Assembly (NCBI GenBank): GCA_021781745.1
Contig: JAJXWH010000014.1
Coordinates: forward strand, 46,244-110,243
Source: Bacillota bacterium
GTDB taxonomy: Bacteria; Bacillota; Clostridia; Clostridiales; Clostridiaceae
DNA length: 64,000 bases
Direction of reading: 5' to 3'
Shown one piece after another: positions 35,436 to 45,089 of the stretch. Both the position numbers and the translations under genes were made by a program. Below the pieces are notes generated by a model. That model was given only the letters and a program-made list of their open reading frames with translations. It had not been told where the DNA came from and ran no database searches. Numbering within the stretch: position 1 is the stretch's first letter; each line of letters begins with the position of its first letter.

Positions 35436-35831
35436 TTATTTGTTTAAAGTATCATATTCGGATAATTTAAGTTCTAACATGCCTTCTATTTTTAATTTGT
35501 CTTCATCTTTTAATTTTCTAAATAAAGTAATTAATTCTATCTCTCTATCAGATAGCACCATGCTATTATTATCTGGATTGTAAATATTAGTTTTAGACTT
35601 GAGAGGTTCATTCCCAGTAAGAAGCCAATCTGTAGATACATTAAAATAGTTTGCAATAGAAAGAATTGCATCTGATGCAGGCTTAAACCTATCTTTTTCA
35701 TAGTTGCTTAAATTTCCTCTACTAATTCCGGTAGCATCTGCTAGTTCTTGTTGAGTAACTTTATGAATTGTTTGTCTTAGAAATCTAATTCTTTCTCCAA
35801 TAGTAGTAGTAACGTTCTCTAATTCATGCAT
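35436..35831 (-). CDS. XRE-family phage-type repressor
   Basis: A 131-residue regulator with an N-terminal helix-turn-helix (QQELADATGISRGNLSNYEKDR, about residues 27-48) and a short C-terminal oligomerisation region. It is transcribed away from the small HTH gene at 36062, giving a cI/cro-like divergent arrangement. Ribosome binding site AAAGGAG. It probably controls the rightward promoter at 35908. Confidence 0.88.
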   Translation of the reverse strand: MHELENVTTTIGERIRFLRQTIHKVTQQELADATGISRGNLSNYEKDRFKPASDAILSIANYFNVSTDWLLTGNEPLKSKTNIYNPDNNSMVLSDREIELITLFRKLKDEDKLKIEGMLELKLSEYDTLNK

Positions 35832-35877
35832 AAAATGTTCTCCTTTATATAGTTATTAAAAAAGTATTAGTTATAAA

Positions 35878-35936
35878 ATATTTTGCTTGATATAAAGCAA
35901 AATATGCGTGACAATGTTTGAAAACAAGCGTATAAT
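35878..35936 (+). promoter_or_regulatory. operator palindrome and rightward promoter
   Basis: A perfect inverted repeat, ATATTTTGCTT-N6-AAGCAAAATAT (35878-35905), lies directly before GTGACA (35908) and TATAAT (35931), spaced 17 bp. This is the expected control point between the repressor and the Cro-like gene. Confidence 0.82.
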
Positions 35937-36061
35937 ATATTTACAAAGATACGAAGTTACAGCACTATTTTAACACAAAAAATGTTGGTAGTAACAAATA
36001 TTGAATAAATTGTTTTAGGTAATATTAATATATGAAATAAATCATTGAGGAGTTTTTATAA

Positions 36062-36259
36062 ATGAAATATGAAAATAAATCTGTATCTAAATTTGGACTT
36101 GAAGTTAGAAAAAGGCTTTTAGAGTTAAATATGACTCAAAGACAGTTGGCAGCGGAACTTGAAATGAATGAACACTATCTTACAGATATATTAAATGGAA
36201 GACGTTCAGGCAAGAAATATAAAGCAAAAATAATAGAAGTATTAAATATTGATTTATAA
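36062..36259 (+). CDS. small Cro-like helix-turn-helix protein, 65 aa
   Basis: A compact DNA-binding protein: RKRLLELNMTQRQLAAELEMN followed by EHYLTDILNGRRSG is a classical XRE-type helix-turn-helix. It has a strong ribosome binding site (GAGGAG). It lies opposite the repressor at 35436 and just before an SSB-like gene, so it is likely an early regulator of the replication module. Confidence 0.8.
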   Translation: MKYENKSVSKFGLEVRKRLLELNMTQRQLAAELEMNEHYLTDILNGRRSGKKYKAKIIEVLNIDL

Positions 36260-36372
36260 GAAAGAATAAGCAATAAATTTTAGAAAATATAAAACTAAGT
36301 TAAGATTATAAGTATCTTATTAGTAAAGAAGAATATAAAAACTTAAAAATATAAAAGAAGGATGTGTTAATT

Positions 36373-37086
36373 ATGGCTAAGAAAAACTGTGTTCATGTTA
36401 TGGGATATATGGACAGGCTTGTTGAAGAAAACGAAGGTAAATTATACTTTACAGTGAAAATAAGAAAGAATAAGAATAAGTTTGTATATCCAACGATAGA
36501 AATTTCTACGAAAAGATTTCCAGATTGGATTGAATTAGCTAAAGAGAAAATGGTTATTATAGAAGGAACAATTAAAACTGATAGCAAAGAAGTTATAGTG
36601 GATTGTCCTAAATGCGCAAGAAGATATAAAGACATACAAGTTAATACTACTATTGCTGCCCAAAAAATGTTTATTGTAGATGCAAAAACTGAAGAATCTT
36701 ATATTAATAAGGTAATGCTACTTGGAACTGTATGTAAAGAATTGGAGTTTAAATATATAGAGAGTACGTATTCAACAGTTGCTAACATGAAATATCAAAT
36801 TGCAGTAAACGGAAAAGAAGTAAATGTTTCTGATTATCCTTGGATTTCTACTTTTGCAAAGCAAGCAGAAGAAGATAAAAAAAGAATACAAGTTGGTTCT
36901 CAAATAATGGTGGAAGGAGAGCTAATAACAAGGTATATAAATAAAGAATATTTATGTGAATGTGGTCAAATAATAAAAAATTCACATGGACAGACAGAGG
37001 TTTCAGGAACAGCAGTGGAATACTTAAATAATTGCAAATTTGATGAGGAGGAAGGGAGTAGATTAAAGCAAATTATTAATCTGTAA
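36373..37086 (+). CDS. SSB-like double OB-fold protein with Zn-binding Cys pairs
   Basis: The 237-residue protein seems to contain two OB-fold-like halves: the first from MGYMDRLVEENEGKLYFTVK to KEVIVDC, the second from NKVMLLGTVCKELEFKY. Inserted Cys pairs (CPKC near residue 78 and CECG near 200) suggest a zinc knuckle. This fits single-stranded DNA-binding proteins of phages and plasmids, acting with the helicase at 31354. I start it at ATG 36373 after AAGGA; the ORF track begins three codons earlier at GTG. Assignment is tentative. Confidence 0.5.
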   Translation: MAKKNCVHVMGYMDRLVEENEGKLYFTVKIRKNKNKFVYPTIEISTKRFPDWIELAKEKMVIIEGTIKTDSKEVIVDCPKCARRYKDIQVNTTIAAQKMFIVDAKTEESYINKVMLLGTVCKELEFKYIESTYSTVANMKYQIAVNGKEVNVSDYPWISTFAKQAEEDKKRIQVGSQIMVEGELITRYINKEYLCECGQIIKNSHGQTEVSGTAVEYLNNCKFDEEEGSRLKQIINL

Positions 37087-37203
37087 AAATAAATTAAAAT
37101 TGCAGTTAGAATTGAGTAGATATGTTTATAAAAGCATAGTAAAGCAAGTGTATAGTGCTAATTGCTCTAAGTTTAGGGATAATGTTATACATTGTTTTAT
37201 GTA

Positions 37204-37231
37204 AAAAAATACATGAAGCAATGTATTTTTT
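37204..37231 (+). terminator. intrinsic terminator
   Basis: Arms AAAAAATACAT and ATGTATTTTTT around GAAGCA; ends the SSB-like transcript. Confidence 0.78.
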
Positions 37232-37347
37232 ATATAAGATGATTTAAGTATCTATATACTATGATTCTAAAATACATTATTTATCGAATATAACTTTCTT
37301 TAAAAGTATCTAATATATGAAAAGTGAATTAGAAGGGGGAAATAATA

Positions 37348-38085
37348 ATGAGTAAAACTTTAAGAAGAATATCAAGAGGCTTAGCAATTATGATGCTTAC
37401 AACAGCATTTGCATCTGTGCCAGTATTTGCAGCAAATCAAGAAGGTTGGATACAAAACTCTGATGGAACTTGGAGTTATAACAATAATGGAAGTCTTTAT
37501 AAATACACATGGCTGCATTTAAATGGACAAAAATGGTATTACTTTGACGGAGATGGGAAAATGACAACTGGGTGGTTTAAAAACAATGGTGAGTGGTATT
37601 ATTTTTATTCAGATGGTTCTATGGCCAGTAATACAATAATCGATGGATATAGATTAAATGCTAGTGGGCAGTGGGCAAATGATAGTGGCAATGTAGTTGA
37701 AGACAGCAAAAAGATAGATCCTGTTGGAACTGCTCCCGGACATGGAACGCTAGCAATAAATTATGACAATGTACAAGTCTTTAGAGATGAAGCAACGACA
37801 GAGGTATGGATGTGGATTCCGGGAGGACCTTGGACTTTAGATACAAGCCTAAGCACTGTACCTAAAAAAGAAGAAGGTAAAAGTGATGATCTTTTAAATG
37901 GAGTAGCCAGCTCTATAGATTATACCAATTATTCATATACAGCTACAGCAATGGCACTAAAAGGGCATGAATATGTGATTGCTGTTAAATGGAAGCCAAG
38001 ATACAAAGGGGTTACAGTTGAATTCTATAAGGATGATTATTCAATTGGTAAAGAAAACGAGTTGCTTTTTACGAAAGATATTTAG
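37348..38085 (+). CDS. secreted cell-wall-binding-repeat protein, 245 aa
   Basis: An N-terminal signal peptide (RRISRGLAIMMLTTAFASVP, cleavage near VFA-AN) is followed by about three choline-binding-type repeats (GWIQNSDGTWSYN, KWYYFDGDGKMTTGW, EWYYFYSDGSMASN). The C-terminal 130 residues form an unrelated domain that I do not recognise. The protein should attach to the cell wall or teichoic acid choline. Ribosome binding site AAGGGGG. It starts a run of similar genes. Confidence 0.8.
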   Translation: MSKTLRRISRGLAIMMLTTAFASVPVFAANQEGWIQNSDGTWSYNNNGSLYKYTWLHLNGQKWYYFDGDGKMTTGWFKNNGEWYYFYSDGSMASNTIIDGYRLNASGQWANDSGNVVEDSKKIDPVGTAPGHGTLAINYDNVQVFRDEATTEVWMWIPGGPWTLDTSLSTVPKKEEGKSDDLLNGVASSIDYTNYSYTATAMALKGHEYVIAVKWKPRYKGVTVEFYKDDYSIGKENELLFTKDI

Positions 38086-38126
38086 ATTAGTAAAGCAAAA
38101 AGATAATTTAAAGGGAGAAAGTAATA

Positions 38127-39002
38127 ATGAAAAGGAAGCAAATAATAAGTATTTTATTAAGTATTACATTAGCATTATCTGTTGTAGGGTGTGGGAATGT
38201 AATAAATAAGGGTGAAGAAAGTGTAAGTCAACGAATAGAAGCAGATGTAATAAAAGAAGAAGCCTTTACTACTATACCAGAAGAAAAATTAGTTACAGAT
38301 TATATGAAAAAACAATTAGCACATGATGTATCTTTTATAGAGGATGGGAATCAGTTTATCAATCTATATTTTTTTGATAAGCAGCCTACAGATTCTACTT
38401 TAATTTCTAGATACGGCTTAGAATATAATACACAAACAATATATAAGGCTAAAGATCTACATTCTAAATATGCTGACTTATATGATGCTGGAATGACAAC
38501 TTTGTATACACAGCTACACATTAAGAATGAAACAGGAGATAAGTTTGTTAATAATAAATTGCTCAAACAAATAATCGGTTATTTATCTGATATTTGGAAT
38601 AGCCAAAAAAATGATGACTATGTTTTAGCAGAAGAATTTAAAGAAAAAAATTCAAATGAAACTTTTCAAAAGTATTTAAAAGAAAATGATATAGAGATAA
38701 AAGATATAACTTATCCTACATTTGTTACAGGGTTTAATTATGTTGTGGGAGCAGATGTTGCCACAGTAAAAGTTAATATAAAAGGAACTCAGAATAAGAA
38801 AGAATTTGAAAAAACTTTGGCTTTAGATTTTTATTTTGCTCCAAGCAAAGATATTAGAACTTGTGTGAAGTTAGATGATAAATTAAGTGATAAAGATTTC
38901 GAAATAATGGCAGTGTCAACTGGAACAGTTCCAGCAGATCAGTTTGATACTTTTTTTAAATATGATATAAACAAGGCAAAGGAGAAATTTGGAATAAGTT
39001 AG
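38127..39002 (+). CDS. lipoprotein, 291 aa
   Basis: Signal peptide with a lipobox ending LSVVGC (Cys at residue 22), so it should be lipid-anchored outside the membrane. The mature part is soluble, Lys/Asp-rich, and begins with a Glu-rich linker; no domain recognised. It lies 41 bp after the wall-binding protein and shares its direction, so the two may work together at the surface. Confidence 0.78.
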   Translation: MKRKQIISILLSITLALSVVGCGNVINKGEESVSQRIEADVIKEEAFTTIPEEKLVTDYMKKQLAHDVSFIEDGNQFINLYFFDKQPTDSTLISRYGLEYNTQTIYKAKDLHSKYADLYDAGMTTLYTQLHIKNETGDKFVNNKLLKQIIGYLSDIWNSQKNDDYVLAEEFKEKNSNETFQKYLKENDIEIKDITYPTFVTGFNYVVGADVATVKVNIKGTQNKKEFEKTLALDFYFAPSKDIRTCVKLDDKLSDKDFEIMAVSTGTVPADQFDTFFKYDINKAKEKFGIS

Positions 39003-39169
39003 ATATCATTATATTCAAGGTATATTTTGATTAGTAAGAAAAAGAAAATTAAAAGTGTAGATAAAAAATTATATTACATGAACGAACATGATGTGATGTT
39101 ACATGCTACTTATGTAATTAAGCACCATATTAATAAAAATTAAATTGAGTTATATGAGGAGAAATGATT

Positions 39170-39745
39170 ATGATGAAAACAAATAAAATATTTCTAGGAT
39201 TATCAACATTAATAGTTGCAGGACTATTGTCTCCTGCCATACAGTCGTATGCTTATGAGAAAAAGAAGATAACAATACATCCAGTAAATGCATTGGGAGA
39301 GCAAATCCACAATAATATTGAAATAGAAGCAGATGTTGTTAAAGATTCGTCAAATCCAGATGACTGGTACTATTCATTTAAGTCACCAGAAATAGAAGGT
39401 TATCACGCTCTGCCTAATTATATTGAAAAACTATCTAAATTTAAAGCAGACAATATTACAATTACAATATCGTATACAAGTTTAGATAGTGGCGCTAGCA
39501 AAAAGAATTGGGCATATGTAAATGGAAATTGGTATTATAGAAATGCTGATGGAGTATACTCTTATGCTTGGGAAAAAATAAATGATAGCTGGTATTTTTT
39601 TGATATTGAAACAGCAGCGATGAAAACAGATTATTGGGTTAGATGGAATAATAAATGGTACTATATAAAATCAGATGGCACAATGGCAACAAACACTTAT
39701 ATAGGTGGGTATTATGTAGATGCCAATGGTGAGTGGGTAGGATAA
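39170..39745 (+). CDS. secreted protein with MucBP-like head and wall-binding repeats
   Basis: A signal peptide ends near SYAYEK. Residues 30-100 (ITIHPVNALGEQIH...) look like a MucBP/Big-type beta domain. Three or four wall-binding repeats follow (NWAYVNGNWYYRNADGV, DSWYFFDIETAAM, NKWYYIKSDGTMATN). I choose ATG 39170, eight bases after GAGGAG. Function: surface attachment, partner unknown. Confidence 0.75.
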   Translation: MMKTNKIFLGLSTLIVAGLLSPAIQSYAYEKKKITIHPVNALGEQIHNNIEIEADVVKDSSNPDDWYYSFKSPEIEGYHALPNYIEKLSKFKADNITITISYTSLDSGASKKNWAYVNGNWYYRNADGVYSYAWEKINDSWYFFDIETAAMKTDYWVRWNNKWYYIKSDGTMATNTYIGGYYVDANGEWVG

Positions 39746-39874
39746 TGTGTAATATATTCTATTTAATTAAGGTACAATTGCAAAATTGTAAATGGCTATT
39801 ATGGCGAATTGAAGGCAGATTTAGTACGAGTATAAATAAAAATATGAAAATTTAATTTTTGAGGAGGAATAAAA

Positions 39875-40522
39875 ATGATAAAAAAAACAAATAAGTTAAT
39901 TGCAAGTTTACTAATAACTTTATCTATAGTTTCATTATTTCCAACAATAAATGCTTTTGCTGAAACAAAGTTTTCACAAGCAGAAAACGACCTGTATAAA
40001 AATTTTTTAGACACAGAATGCACCAAAACCGATAACTTAGGTGTCTACATAAGAAAGTCAGATGGAAAGTATTTCGGAAGATCTACTGTGTCTGGTTCAG
40101 ATGATGTAAAAGTGTCAAATGAAACAGTAGATGGAGATAACTACTATGCTTCTTCTGATGGAAGCTTAGTTAAAAATACATGGGAATCGCTTTATAACGG
40201 ATACGTTTATAAGTGGCATTACTATGGATCTGATTATCAAGAAGTGAAATATCAATATAAAACAATTGATGGTAAAAAATACTACTTTGATAAAAATGGG
40301 TATTTAAGTACAGGATGGAAAAAAAGAACTGCAGATGAAAACATTAAAGCTAGTGCTAATGATAAACATTGGTATTATTTCGGAGAAGATGGCGTAATAA
40401 AAGAAGGATGGGTTAAAAGTAATGATAAATGGTATTACATTTATTCTGATGGTTTAATGGCTTATGATACAACTACACCTGATGGAGGTTTTGTTGATAA
40501 AAATGGTGTTTGGGTCTCTTAA
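39875..40522 (+). CDS. secreted wall-binding-repeat protein, paralogue A
   Basis: 215 residues with a signal peptide (cleavage near NAFAET), a unique region from FSQAENDLYKNFLDTECTKT, then wall-binding repeats (KKYYFDKNGYLSTGW, KHWYYFGEDGVIKEGW, KWYYIYSDGLMAYD). It is clearly paralogous to the protein at 41272, with long identical stretches, so a recent duplication. Ribosome binding site GAGGAGG. Confidence 0.8.
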   Translation: MIKKTNKLIASLLITLSIVSLFPTINAFAETKFSQAENDLYKNFLDTECTKTDNLGVYIRKSDGKYFGRSTVSGSDDVKVSNETVDGDNYYASSDGSLVKNTWESLYNGYVYKWHYYGSDYQEVKYQYKTIDGKKYYFDKNGYLSTGWKKRTADENIKASANDKHWYYFGEDGVIKEGWVKSNDKWYYIYSDGLMAYDTTTPDGGFVDKNGVWVS

Positions 40523-40583
40523 ATATGAAGTGGGAATTTTGCTTAAGAGAATAAAAGAATTATTAATGCAGGAGGAATGAAGT

Positions 40584-41231
40584 TTGAGAGAAACAAGCAA
40601 AGCTTTAGAAAGTTTCTGTTTAGGAATATGGGTTATTTTATTATTAGGAGTTGCAGAACCTGTTTATGCTACTAATGATGCAGATATAACTACAGAATCG
40701 AATACTCAAGTTGATGGATTAAAAGGAATGCCTGATGTTGTAGATGCAGGTGAGCATTTTATAGCGCCTAAAGATGGAGATGTTGAAAAACTGAATATTG
40801 GTTGGACTAATATTCAAGGACATTATTTTTATTGCAAGGATGAAAATAGAGTTAAAGTAAGTGGCTGGCAGCAATTAGGTAGTAATTGGTATCATTTTAG
40901 CACTAGTACTTATGATATGAAAATTGGTTGGTTTAATGATGGAGGAACTTGGTATTATTTAAATGATTATTCTGATCTAAAATCAGAAAAAATAAAAGTT
41001 CCAACAGTAAAAACAGGTTTGGGTACTATGAAAACAGGTTGGCTAAATAATAATGGAAGTTGGTATTTCTTAAGTAACGATGGATCATTAAAACAAGGTG
41101 GATGGTTGCAAATAAATGATACTTGGTATTATTTCAATCAAGATGGACGTATGGCCACAGATACTACAATTGATGGATATAATATAGGTTCAGATGGCGC
41201 TTGGAGAAATAGTTTGTTATATTTCAACTAA
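40584..41231 (+). CDS. secreted wall-binding-repeat protein, 215 aa
   Basis: TTG start after AGGAGG; an ATG seven bases earlier is in another frame. A hydrophobic signal (FCLGIWVILLLGVAEPVYA) is followed by an acidic linker and four or five repeats (GWTNIQGHYFYCKDE, NWYHFSTSTYDMKIGW, TWYYFNQDGRMATDT). It lies between two paralogues but is only distantly related to them. Confidence 0.78.
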   Translation: MRETSKALESFCLGIWVILLLGVAEPVYATNDADITTESNTQVDGLKGMPDVVDAGEHFIAPKDGDVEKLNIGWTNIQGHYFYCKDENRVKVSGWQQLGSNWYHFSTSTYDMKIGWFNDGGTWYYLNDYSDLKSEKIKVPTVKTGLGTMKTGWLNNNGSWYFLSNDGSLKQGGWLQINDTWYYFNQDGRMATDTTIDGYNIGSDGAWRNSLLYFN

Positions 41232-41271
41232 ATAAATTTAGATATTATAGTGCAATTTTGAGGGGGAATAA

Positions 41272-41925
41272 ATGATGATAAGAAGAGGAAAGAAAATAGT
41301 AGCAAGTGTAGTAATTGGATTAACTTTAGTTTCATTATTTTCTATAACAAATGTTTTTGCTGCAACAAAATACTCAGAAGAAGAAAACGCAAAATATAAA
41401 GAATTTATAGATAAAGAATGTACAAAAACAGATAATCCATTTGTATATATAAGAAAGTCTGATGGTAAATATTTTGGAATTTCTAGTGACACAACATTAG
41501 ACGATGTAAAAGTATCGAATGAAACAATATCTTTTGGAGACTATTTTGCTGATGGAGATGGAAGTCTTATTAAGAATCAATGGAGATATATTTTAGATGG
41601 AGGTACAGTCTATTTTTGGCATTATTATGATTCTAATTGTAAAACAATTAAGCAACAATATAAGACCATCGATGGAAAAAAATATTATTTCGACAAGGAA
41701 GGAAGATTGTCTATAGGATGGAAAAAAAGAACTGCAGACGAAAATATCAAAGCTAATGCTAATGATAAACATTGGTACTATTTTGGAGAAGATGGTTCAA
41801 TAACAGAAGGTTGGATTCAAAGTGGGGGTAAGTGGTATTACATTTATTCTGATGGTCTAATGGCCTATGATACAACAACACCTGATGGATATTATGTGAA
41901 TAAAAATGGTGTTTTTGTTAATTGA
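41272..41925 (+). CDS. secreted wall-binding-repeat protein, paralogue B
   Basis: 217 residues, same plan as the protein at 39875: signal peptide ending NVFAAT, unique acidic region (YSEEENAKYKEFIDKECTKT), then repeats (KKYYFDKEGRLSIGW, KHWYYFGEDGSITEGW, KWYYIYSDGLMAYD). The shared unique region indicates a common, unrecognised function besides wall binding. A strong terminator follows about 90 bp downstream, closing the cluster. Confidence 0.8.
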   Translation: MMIRRGKKIVASVVIGLTLVSLFSITNVFAATKYSEEENAKYKEFIDKECTKTDNPFVYIRKSDGKYFGISSDTTLDDVKVSNETISFGDYFADGDGSLIKNQWRYILDGGTVYFWHYYDSNCKTIKQQYKTIDGKKYYFDKEGRLSIGWKKRTADENIKANANDKHWYYFGEDGSITEGWIQSGGKWYYIYSDGLMAYDTTTPDGYYVNKNGVFVN

Positions 41926-42016
41926 AATTTACGCTCATAACTTAGGAGATATTTAAACTTTACAGATATAGTGAAAAATATTATTTTTAAAATTTATTTT
42001 AATAAAAAACTTTGTT

Positions 42017-42064
42017 AATACTGGTGTAAGTGATTGAAGATAATTACTTACACCAGTATTTTTT
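42017..42064 (+). terminator. intrinsic terminator of the surface-protein cluster
   Basis: Perfect 15-bp arms AATACTGGTGTAAGT and ACTTACACCAGTATT with a T-run. The remaining gap up to 42288 is AT-rich and holds no gene. Confidence 0.9.
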
Positions 42065-42288
42065 GATAAGTTGCTAAAAGTTAAGTAAATATAACTTTAT
42101 TTGTAAAATATCAATAATAATTAATGTATATTAATAATTTGATAAAAAATATTTGAAAAAAATATTTAAGTAATTTCTCAGAAGAAATAAAAAATCAAGA
42201 TACTCTTTAATTAAGAAATAAAATAAGTATTTGTTAAATTCACTTATTTGAATTTCTAATAAAATTATAAAGAAAGAGTGATTCTTTT

Positions 42289-43788
42289 ATGGGAAAAAAA
42301 ATTACAGTAAGTGATATTATATCAATATATGAAATTTCGAAGTGGAGAAAGATGGATATATCATTTATAGAAGCAGGAACAGGACAAGGAAAAAGTTATT
42401 TTGTTATAAATACCTTATATGAGTTTGCTAAAAGCAATAACAAAAAAATATTATTTCTAATTAATAGATCAAGTTCGTATGAACAATTTTTGTATGAAAT
42501 TATGACACAATGCAAGAAGGATATTATAGATATAGCCACGTATCAAAAATTGGAATATATGAGTTTAGTTCAAAAAATAGATTATGATATGACAAAATAT
42601 GATTACATTGTATGTGATGAATTTCATTACTTCTTAAATGATGCAACATTTAATGACAGAACAGATATAGCATTTGAGCAAATAATGAAACAGAGAAATG
42701 CTGTTAAAATATTTATGAGTGCAACTGGGAAAAATATGGAGCGATATATAAAAGAAAATATTAAACTATATGTAAATGCTGAAGGTATAACAATAAAAAA
42801 TTATAATTTACCAATAAATTATGATTTTATAAAAAAGCTATCATTCTTCTATGAAGATGAGACTTATGAAGAGTTGATTGAACAATTTATTAAGGAAGGA
42901 ACTAAGGCGATATTTTTTATGCAAGATTTAGAAAAAGCATGTGATTTATATAAAAAATATAAAGCTTTTTGTCTATTTAATTGCAGTAAAAAAGAAAAAA
43001 AATATTATAAGCATGTCAATGAAAAAAAAATTAAAAAAATGTTAGAAGAAGAAAAGTTTGAAGAATTAATTTTAATAACAACTCCATGTATGGATTCTGG
43101 TGTAAATATTAAAGATATAAATTTAAAAAATATAGTAGTATCTATATATGATTTAGATACACTAATACAGTGTATTGGTAGAAAAAGATTAGTTGACTAT
43201 TTAGATAAAATAAATCTATATGTTAGATGTTTAGATAATTGTACGTTAGGTGGGATTCAAATAGAAACAATCAATAAACTGGAGCGCTTAGAATATTTAA
43301 AAAAGCACACCGATGAAGAATATATAGATAAATATCCTAGATCTAGTGGATTTGATAGGGCTATATATGATAATTATCGAAAAGATAAAAATAGTATTGG
43401 TAAAGAAATAAATCCATTAATTGAATTTAAGTATAAACTAATTCTAAAAGAAGTAGGCATAATTAAGTCCTATAGAGAACTTGGATATGGGAAATTTGCA
43501 TATATCAAATACTTATCGGATAAATTTAAGATAAATAATTATGCATTATTCGAAGACGAAAAGAAAGAAGCAAAAATTCAAGAGTATTTTCATAAAATGG
43601 AAGACAAACCAATAGATAAAGAGGAACGAAAAAATTTAATTGAGGTTTGCAACAAAAAAGATTCTTTTGGAAGAAAATATGCATCAATCGGAAAATTAAA
43701 TAAATATTTATTGGAAAATAATTTTGGATATGAGATTAAGGCTAAAATTATAAAGAATAAAACTTATTGGATCATAGTTAAAAGATAA
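42289..43788 (+). CDS. SF2-type helicase-like protein
   Basis: The 499-residue protein has Walker A GTGQGKS (residues 30-36), a DEAH-like box CDEFHYF (about 109), motif III MSATG (about 144), and a motif VI-like QCIGRKRL (about 295). These are ordered as in superfamily 2 helicases. The C-terminal 150 residues are Lys-rich and unrecognised. Related proteins occur on plasmids and phages. It might act in replication or as an anti-repressor, but the context does not decide. A terminator follows directly. Confidence 0.72.
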   Translation: MGKKITVSDIISIYEISKWRKMDISFIEAGTGQGKSYFVINTLYEFAKSNNKKILFLINRSSSYEQFLYEIMTQCKKDIIDIATYQKLEYMSLVQKIDYDMTKYDYIVCDEFHYFLNDATFNDRTDIAFEQIMKQRNAVKIFMSATGKNMERYIKENIKLYVNAEGITIKNYNLPINYDFIKKLSFFYEDETYEELIEQFIKEGTKAIFFMQDLEKACDLYKKYKAFCLFNCSKKEKKYYKHVNEKKIKKMLEEEKFEELILITTPCMDSGVNIKDINLKNIVVSIYDLDTLIQCIGRKRLVDYLDKINLYVRCLDNCTLGGIQIETINKLERLEYLKKHTDEEYIDKYPRSSGFDRAIYDNYRKDKNSIGKEINPLIEFKYKLILKEVGIIKSYRELGYGKFAYIKYLSDKFKINNYALFEDEKKEAKIQEYFHKMEDKPIDKEERKNLIEVCNKKDSFGRKYASIGKLNKYLLENNFGYEIKAKIIKNKTYWIIVKR

Positions 43789-43813
43789 GCAGTATTTATA
43801 ATTTAAGTGAAAT

Positions 43814-43856
43814 AAACTATGCATGTATATTGAATTCTCATATATATGCATAGTTT
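43814..43856 (+). terminator. intrinsic terminator
   Basis: Arms AAACTATGCATGTATAT and ATATATATGCATAGTTT after the helicase gene. Confidence 0.7.
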
Positions 43857-44140
43857 TAAGTTGAATATATAAATCATTTTGAAAGAAAGCTTGTGAAAAA
43901 TATTTAAATAACTATATGATTAAAACACAAAAGCTATAAATCAATTTTCAGTATGTGATTGTATATATATTGTGGTTTGAATATGTTGCTCGACATTTTG
44001 GAGTATAATCACTATATTTGATGTTAGAAGTTTTTTGAAATTTTTATTCTTCTAATGCAATAAATAAGCACTAATAAAGTTATTAGATTGGTACTTTAAA
44101 GTTAAGAAATATTTTTTGACTTAGAAAGCAGTTAGTAAAC

Positions 44141-44800
44141 ATAAAAAATATGCAATATATGTTTATAAAGGGTTTTGCAAATTTTTTAGATGTGATTTTA
44201 ATTCTTAATTGAATTAGCACCTTCCCTGCGGTCAGTTGCACTGCTTCTGAAAACTAAAAATTTAGAGAAATAGTAAGCATTTGAAGTGTTTTCTTAATAT
44301 TTAAAGTACTTCATAATAAAACATTTTTTCTTCTAAAGAAGTATAAACTGTTGCTGAAAGCAGAAAATTACTAAAATAATGGTTTTCCAAGGAGGAACTA
44401 TTTATTCTAAAAAAATTGCAATATATTATATAAAGGGTTTTGCAGATTTTTTAGATGTGACTTTAATTCTTAATTGGATTAGCAGCTTCCCTACGGTCGG
44501 CTGCACTGCTTCTGAGAACTAAACTTTTAAGAGAATAGTGAATATTTTAAATGCGTTCTAAATATTAAACCTACTTCATAAGAAAAAGAAAACAAGTTTC
44601 TATTTCTAAAGCAGTAAGAAATATTGTTGAGAGAAGAAATTTTTAAGATTAGAAAGTTACTAAACAATAGTGGTTCTTCAAATAATGTCTTATTCAAGCC
44701 TAAAAAATATGCAAAGATAGTTTATAAAGGGTATTGCAGATTTTTTAGATATTGTGTTAATTATATTGAATAATTTTCATATATTTTGAAAGCGCAAAAT
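44141..44800 (+). repeat. three diverged repeats upstream of the transposition operon
   Basis: The word TTTATAAAGGGTTTTGCA, followed by ATTTTTTAGATGTGA, occurs near 44162, 44429 and 44721 (the third with GTATTGCA). The first two copies also share the downstream block ATTCTTAATTGAATTAGC and a GC-rich hairpin (GCAGC...GGCTGC, with CTTCCCTACGGTC). Spacing is 267 and 292 bp. No gene lies in 43.86-45.08 kb. They could be transposase or resolvase accessory sites. Confidence 0.75.
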
Positions 44801-44937
44801 TTCTGTAGAATCATAACTTTTATATATTAAAAAAATTATTCAAGAATGCTCTGGAGAATAAAATTTTTTAGTATAATGTGTATATAAGATATGAATATAT
44901 AAACTATAAATTCTATGAAATTTGGACTAACATATAA

Positions 44938-45058
44938 TTGCAAAATGTAGTAAGTAATTTTGCAATATTTCATAAGCTAAAATATGGACTTTTGGAACAA
45001 ATGCATGTGTATAAAAGTGCAATTATTATATAATTCATAATGTACACTTTTTGCAATG
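44938..45058 (+). promoter_or_regulatory. candidate res site of the serine resolvase
   Basis: A 28-bp interval (44938-44965) has perfect 9-bp arms TTGCAAAAT and ATTTTGCAA around ten bases, the size of a resolvase crossover subsite. A second, looser arrangement (GTGCAATTATTATATAAT then GTACAC-TTTTTGCA) follows up to 45058. Resolvase res sites normally lie right beside the resolvase gene, as here. Confidence 0.55.
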
Positions 45059-45089
45059 CTATAGAATTTTGAAGGAGGTAAGTTTTTTT

